Below, piece by piece: positions 60,784 through 64,000 of a stretch of DNA of 64,000 nt. The position numbers and the translations under genes were made by a program. The notes under the pieces are model-generated. The model was not told the DNA's origin, did not search any database, and saw only the letters and a list, made by a program, of their open reading frames with translations. The first letter of the stretch is position 1. Every line of letters starts with the position of its first letter. The DNA is from JAXGPP01 sp964436865 (GTDB lineage: Bacteria; Planctomycetota; Planctomycetia; Pirellulales; Thermoguttaceae), in contig CAYTFK010000004.1 of NCBI GenBank assembly GCA_964436865.1, positions 6,167 through 70,166 of the forward strand, given 5' to 3'.

Positions 60784-61968
60784 TCATCCCGAACCCGAGG
60801 CGTGTAGCGCCTGTACAATCTCCGCTCTGACGTCGGCATCGGGTTCCAGCGGCAGCCTGGCACGGAGGGCTTCCGCAGCCTCACGATCGGCGCTGCGCCC
60901 GAGCGCCCACGCGCAAGCGGAGCGGACCAGTGGCTCGGTGTCGTTCAAACCCGAGCTTAAGGCAGGCAGCGCCGACGGATGTGGCCGGTTGCCCAGTACG
61001 ATAGCGGCATTGCGTAACAGCCCGCGACGTTTCGGCCGCCACAGCGGAGTGTGGCGGAATCGTGCGCGGAACGCGTTGTCGTCCAGCGCAAAGAGCGGAA
61101 TCAGATCCATCGGGTTCGCGTCAGCGACGGGGCGAAACGCCGTCTCGAGTGTGACCGGTGCGCGGCGATTCCACGGGCAGACGTCCTGGCAAAGATCACA
61201 GCCGAAGAGCCACTCGCCGGCCTGGCTGCGCCAGTCGGGCGGCGCATGCCCGCGCAGTTCGATCGTCAGGTAGCTGATACATCGCCGCGCGTCGAGCCGA
61301 TAGGGTTCCGGCAACGCGCCGGTGGGGCAGGCATCGAGACACGCCCGGCAATCGCCGCAGAAGTTGGCGTCGTGGGCCGGGTCGGGAACGAGCGGCTCGG
61401 TGGTCAGCAGAGCCGCGAGGAAGAGCCAACTCCCGAGTTGCCGATTCAGAAGCAGCGTGTTCTTGCCGATCCAGCCGAGTCCCGCCAACTGGGCGAACTC
61501 GCGCTCCAAAAGCGGCGCCGTGTCGACCACGCCGCGGACGACCGCCTGGGGCGCAAGCTGGCGGTGGAAGTCGGCCAGCCGGTGAAGCCGTTCGCGAACC
61601 AGTCCGTGATAATCGCGGCCCCAGGCATATCGCGAAACACGTCCCTTGCCTGCTTGAGTCTGCGCCGGATCCGCCGTATGGTAATTGACCGCTAGCAGAA
61701 GCAAGCTTCTGACCCCGTCCAGGACGTGCCGCGGATGCTCGTAGGCCTTTGCCCGGTCGGCGATGTACTGCATCTCTCCTGCATAGCCGCACGCGAGCCA
61801 CTGGCGGAAGCGGTCCAGCCCCGGCGGCGCGACCGCCTCGCAGACGCCCGCCAGCTCGAAACCGAGCCGGTATGCCTCCTGTTTCAGTGCATCGGTAAGA
61901 GATTGGCGATCCACGGGCAGGCAGGAGGGGAGCAATAAACGAGGCAGAGAATCTCGGTCGCGTTCCAA
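60784..61968 (-). CDS. queG: Epoxyqueuosine reductase
   Basis: A 394-residue enzyme that reduces epoxyqueuosine to queuosine in tRNA, using cobalamin and two 4Fe-4S clusters. The N-terminal domain has the block GFELAGVCEA and DRFRQWLACGYAGEMQYI. The clusters are bound by CGDCRACLDACPTGAL and CDLCQDVCPWNRRAP. WIGKNTLLLNRQLGSWLFLA is a QueG signature. The C-terminus from about 335 has HEAT-like repeats (SACAWALGRSADREAAEALRARL). The TTG start at 61968 is preceded by GAGGG eight bases away; no better start is seen. Queuosine is not made on tRNA-Cys, so the nearby tRNA is unrelated. Confidence 0.95.
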   Translation of the reverse strand: MERDRDSLPRLLLPSCLPVDRQSLTDALKQEAYRLGFELAGVCEAVAPPGLDRFRQWLACGYAGEMQYIADRAKAYEHPRHVLDGVRSLLLLAVNYHTADPAQTQAGKGRVSRYAWGRDYHGLVRERLHRLADFHRQLAPQAVVRGVVDTAPLLEREFAQLAGLGWIGKNTLLLNRQLGSWLFLAALLTTEPLVPDPAHDANFCGDCRACLDACPTGALPEPYRLDARRCISYLTIELRGHAPPDWRSQAGEWLFGCDLCQDVCPWNRRAPVTLETAFRPVADANPMDLIPLFALDDNAFRARFRHTPLWRPKRRGLLRNAAIVLGNRPHPSALPALSSGLNDTEPLVRSACAWALGRSADREAAEALRARLPLEPDADVRAEIVQALHASGSG

Positions 61969-62024
61969 TTATTCTACCCTCGCGGCGAGGCGGTGTGCGG
62001 CGTGCAGTGAACGCCGCGATCGAC

Positions 62025-62030
62025 TATGAT
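62025..62030 (+). promoter_or_regulatory. Candidate -10 box (TATGAT) for the carbon-nitrogen hydrolase
   Basis: TATGAT lies 41 bases before the ATG at 62071. The hexamer 17 bp upstream (GTGCAG) is a poor -35. Confidence 0.33.
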
Positions 62031-62070
62031 CGATGGGCGAAGGCGCGGCGCACTTCACAAGGAGACTGGT

Positions 62071-63570
62071 ATGCTTCCGACCCACAAACATCCGCTGCGT
62101 TGGCTCAGGCAATCGATTCCCCTCGCGGCGGCGACGCTGATTGCCGGAACGATCCCGCACCTTGCGTTCTCGGCAGAAAGCGTCACGGACGCAGGGCCGG
62201 TCCGCCTCGAAAGCCGGGAGCCGTGGACGCCCCATCCGGCCGCCACCCCCGTAACGAGTGAAGCTCCTGATGGCGCGGTACTGGTCCGAGGAAACGGCAC
62301 GCGGACCTGTTGCGGCGGCTGGCAGTTCCACTATACGGGCGTTCGTGCCGGGCAAGCGTACCGCATCCGGACTCGGGTTGAACACGGCGGTTTGGCCAAC
62401 GCCCGCGATTCATTGGTGGCCATGGTGCTGTGGGATCACTGGAAGCCCGACAACAAGGAGACCAGTCTAACGCCCTGGAACTACCTCTTGCCCAGAGCGG
62501 TTTCCGGCGACGTGATGGACTTCGATGCTGTGGTGGCCGCGCCGGCGGGGGCCCAGGAAGTGACGGTCCGTTTCACCATGCGGTGGTCGCCCGAGGGAAG
62601 CTCGCAATGGTCGCCGCCGCAGATTGAACCCGTAATGCTCGCCGCGCGCCGCCCGGTGAAGATATGCGTTGTCTCGGCCACGCGGCAGACGCCGCAGCGG
62701 GTCAAGATCGAACCGTTTTCCAGGGGACTGGATCTCCCCGCCGACGTGGCTGAGAGCGTCGATCTATGGGGCAGCCTCGTTCTCCTGGCCTGCCAGCGCA
62801 AGCCGCAATTGATCGTTACGCCGGAGGTGGTCATCGGCGGCAAGGATCTCGTCGAGGGGGCAGTCGCCGTCCCCGGACCGGCTACCAAGCCCTTCGAGCA
62901 GATCGCCCGCGAGCATCAAGTGCACATCGTGCTCGGCATGCGACAGCGCGACGGCGATGCCTCCTACAACGTGGCCGCACTCGTTTCACCCCAGGGGAAG
63001 GTCGCCGGTGTCTACCGTAAGGTCCACCTGGCGACCAGCGAGGGGCTCTCCGGCCTGTCGGCCGGCGACTCATTTCCCGTGTTCGATACGGCGATCGGCC
63101 GCATCGGTTGCATGATCTGCATGGACACCACTGTAAGCGAAACGGCGCGCATGCTCGCGCTCAATGGGGCCGATTTCATCTGCTTCCCGATCATGGGAGA
63201 CCTCCGCGCCGATCGCTGGTCGACGGGGTCGCCGATCTACAGTGAAGACCGCTGGAAAGCGATCATGCGGACCCGGGCGCTCGACAACCAACTCTGCATG
63301 GTCATTGCCCGGAACAACGCCCAAGGAAGCTGCGTCATCGACCGGAAAGGCGATATCATTGCCTGGAACGAGGGCGACGAAGAGGTGATTGAGGCGACCT
63401 TGCCGGCTGAGGACGGATATCGGGTGTGGAACGGCGGCGACTTCCGCGAGGTTACGTTCCTCCTCCGCCGACCCCACTTGTACGGCGCCTACACGGATGA
63501 GCACAGTCTGAAACCGCTTGCCGCTGCGGAAGCTGCCGATCTGTCGGAGCAGGGAGAGAGACAACCTTAA
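62071..63570 (+). CDS. Secreted carbon-nitrogen hydrolase (nitrilase superfamily)
   Basis: A 499-residue protein. AAGGAG seven bases before the ATG at 62071 sets the start. A signal peptide covers about residues 1-34. A beta-rich domain (about 50-195; GWQFHYTGVRAGQAYRIRTRVEHGG region) that could bind carbohydrate precedes the hydrolase domain (about 200-490). The catalytic triad of the superfamily can be read as Glu in IVTPEVVIGG, Lys in VYRKVHLATSE and Cys in GCMICMDTT. The substrate is a nonpeptide amide or nitrile that cannot be named. Export is unusual for the superfamily as a whole, though known. Confidence 0.9.
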   Translation: MLPTHKHPLRWLRQSIPLAAATLIAGTIPHLAFSAESVTDAGPVRLESREPWTPHPAATPVTSEAPDGAVLVRGNGTRTCCGGWQFHYTGVRAGQAYRIRTRVEHGGLANARDSLVAMVLWDHWKPDNKETSLTPWNYLLPRAVSGDVMDFDAVVAAPAGAQEVTVRFTMRWSPEGSSQWSPPQIEPVMLAARRPVKICVVSATRQTPQRVKIEPFSRGLDLPADVAESVDLWGSLVLLACQRKPQLIVTPEVVIGGKDLVEGAVAVPGPATKPFEQIAREHQVHIVLGMRQRDGDASYNVAALVSPQGKVAGVYRKVHLATSEGLSGLSAGDSFPVFDTAIGRIGCMICMDTTVSETARMLALNGADFICFPIMGDLRADRWSTGSPIYSEDRWKAIMRTRALDNQLCMVIARNNAQGSCVIDRKGDIIAWNEGDEEVIEATLPAEDGYRVWNGGDFREVTFLLRRPHLYGAYTDEHSLKPLAAAEAADLSEQGERQP

Positions 63571-63586
63571 GACGGCGGCGTATGAT
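63558..63586 (+). promoter_or_regulatory. Promoter candidate for the small lipoprotein
   Basis: GAGACA (63558-63563) and TATGAT (63581-63586) are 17 bp apart. The first shares four and the second five bases with the sigma-70 consensus. It overlaps the end of the hydrolase gene. Confidence 0.4.
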
Positions 63587-63662
63587 AAAGTCTTGGATTC
63601 GATGCCGCGGCGCATCGGCCATGGTCAGGTCAGATCGGTCTCTGAGATTACGGGTTGTGACT

Positions 63663-63878
63663 ATGGGAGTACGGTTCCGGTGGATAGGGCTTGCGCTTTT
63701 GGCGGCGACGGTTGCGGGTTGCGGGCCAAGACTGTCGGAGGAAGACCTGGGTACGGTCGTTGAAATCAGCCAGGTTCCGGGAATTCAGGAACCCTACGAA
63801 CTGCCTCAGGGGGGTGGGGCCGCTGACGACTCACTGCCGGGTGAATCGGTCGAGTCGGCCGATGCCGATCCGACTTGA
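63663..63878 (+). CDS. Small lipoprotein of unknown function
   Basis: A 71-residue protein from the ATG at 63663. MGVRFRWIGLALLAATVAGCG is a clear lipoprotein signal with Cys20 for acylation. The mature part is short and acidic (EEDLGTVVEIS, then Gly/Ala/Asp/Ser-rich). An open frame reaches upstream to 63582 but those residues are not signal-like. Similar tiny acidic lipoproteins are common in planctomycetes. It lies 92 bases after the hydrolase gene and has its own promoter candidate. Confidence 0.7.
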   Translation: MGVRFRWIGLALLAATVAGCGPRLSEEDLGTVVEISQVPGIQEPYELPQGGGAADDSLPGESVESADADPT

Positions 63879-64000
63879 TGTCCACCAGCCGCCCCCTACC
63901 GCGATCACGCGCATGGCGCGACTTTTTCGCTTGTAACCATTCCCGGTCGGATTAGCCTGGAAAGATAGGAAGGTTTTTCCAGGACTTTTTTTCGACAGGG

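Noticed and set aside
59266..61968. Functional link between tRNA-Cys and queG
   Set aside because: Queuosine is placed in tRNAs with GUN anticodons (Asp, Asn, His, Tyr); GCA is not a substrate.
1..64000. CRISPR arrays, prophage or plasmid genes
   Set aside because: No regularly spaced repeats, cas, phage structural, integrase or replication genes were seen in the window.

Overview
The window is GC-rich bacterial chromosome that most likely belongs to the Planctomycetota. The strongest marker is the adjacent pair at 387-5008: a protein with a planctomycete cytochrome C motif plus DUF1549/DUF1553 domains, followed by a Tat-exported DUF1501 protein. This pair is expanded in that phylum. The GYF_2 protein, the Gly/Pro-rich secreted proteins and the frequent GTG/TTG starts fit too. 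Genus cannot be read from the sequence; an affiliation near Pirellulales is only a guess.

Layout. Left part (387-16932), mostly + strand: the DUF1549/DUF1501 pair, a secreted coiled-coil protein, a large CHASE-PAS hybrid histidine kinase followed by a receiver fused to an RsbW-like ATPase, a GYF_2 membrane protein (minus strand), a compact dTDP-L-rhamnose operon (rfbB-rfbA-rfbC-like-rfbD), a DUF4177 protein and a secreted TIM-barrel hydrolase-like protein.

Middle part (17025-57823), all minus strand: about 40 kb of surface-polysaccharide genes. In transcription order it holds wza (outer-membrane export lipoprotein), an orphan IS3-type OrfA, a FixJ/LuxR-type regulator whose phosphoacceptor Asp is Glu, a secreted Gly-rich protein, an O-antigen ligase/polymerase fused to a TPR-like C-terminus, a Wzc-type tyrosine autokinase, a fusion of a WecA-like sugar-phosphate transferase with a GT4 glycosyltransferase, the Wzm/Wzt ABC exporter, two methyltransferases, about a dozen glycosyltransferases, three asparagine-synthase-type amidotransferases, a GT-C membrane transferase beside its probable lipid-sugar donor synthase, a second Wzy/ligase-like protein and a hexapeptide acetyltransferase. 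From 53952 down to 17025 most neighbours overlap or are separated by a few bases, so the block probably behaves as one translationally coupled unit of about 37 kb.

Right part (58336-64000): a PPP-type phosphatase divergent from wza, tRNA-Cys(GCA), an SDR oxidoreductase, QueG, a secreted carbon-nitrogen hydrolase and a small lipoprotein.

Working model (inference): dTDP-rhamnose from the rfb operon feeds the glycosyltransferases. The WecA-GT4 fusion starts the lipid-linked glycan and adds the next sugar. Amidotransferases, methyltransferases and the acetyltransferase decorate it. Export uses an unusual mix of an ABC transporter with Wza/Wzc-type envelope components and two ligase/polymerase-like proteins; no Wzx flippase is visible. 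The fusion enzyme, the mixed export machinery, the three amidotransferases and the degenerate response regulator are the most noteworthy points.
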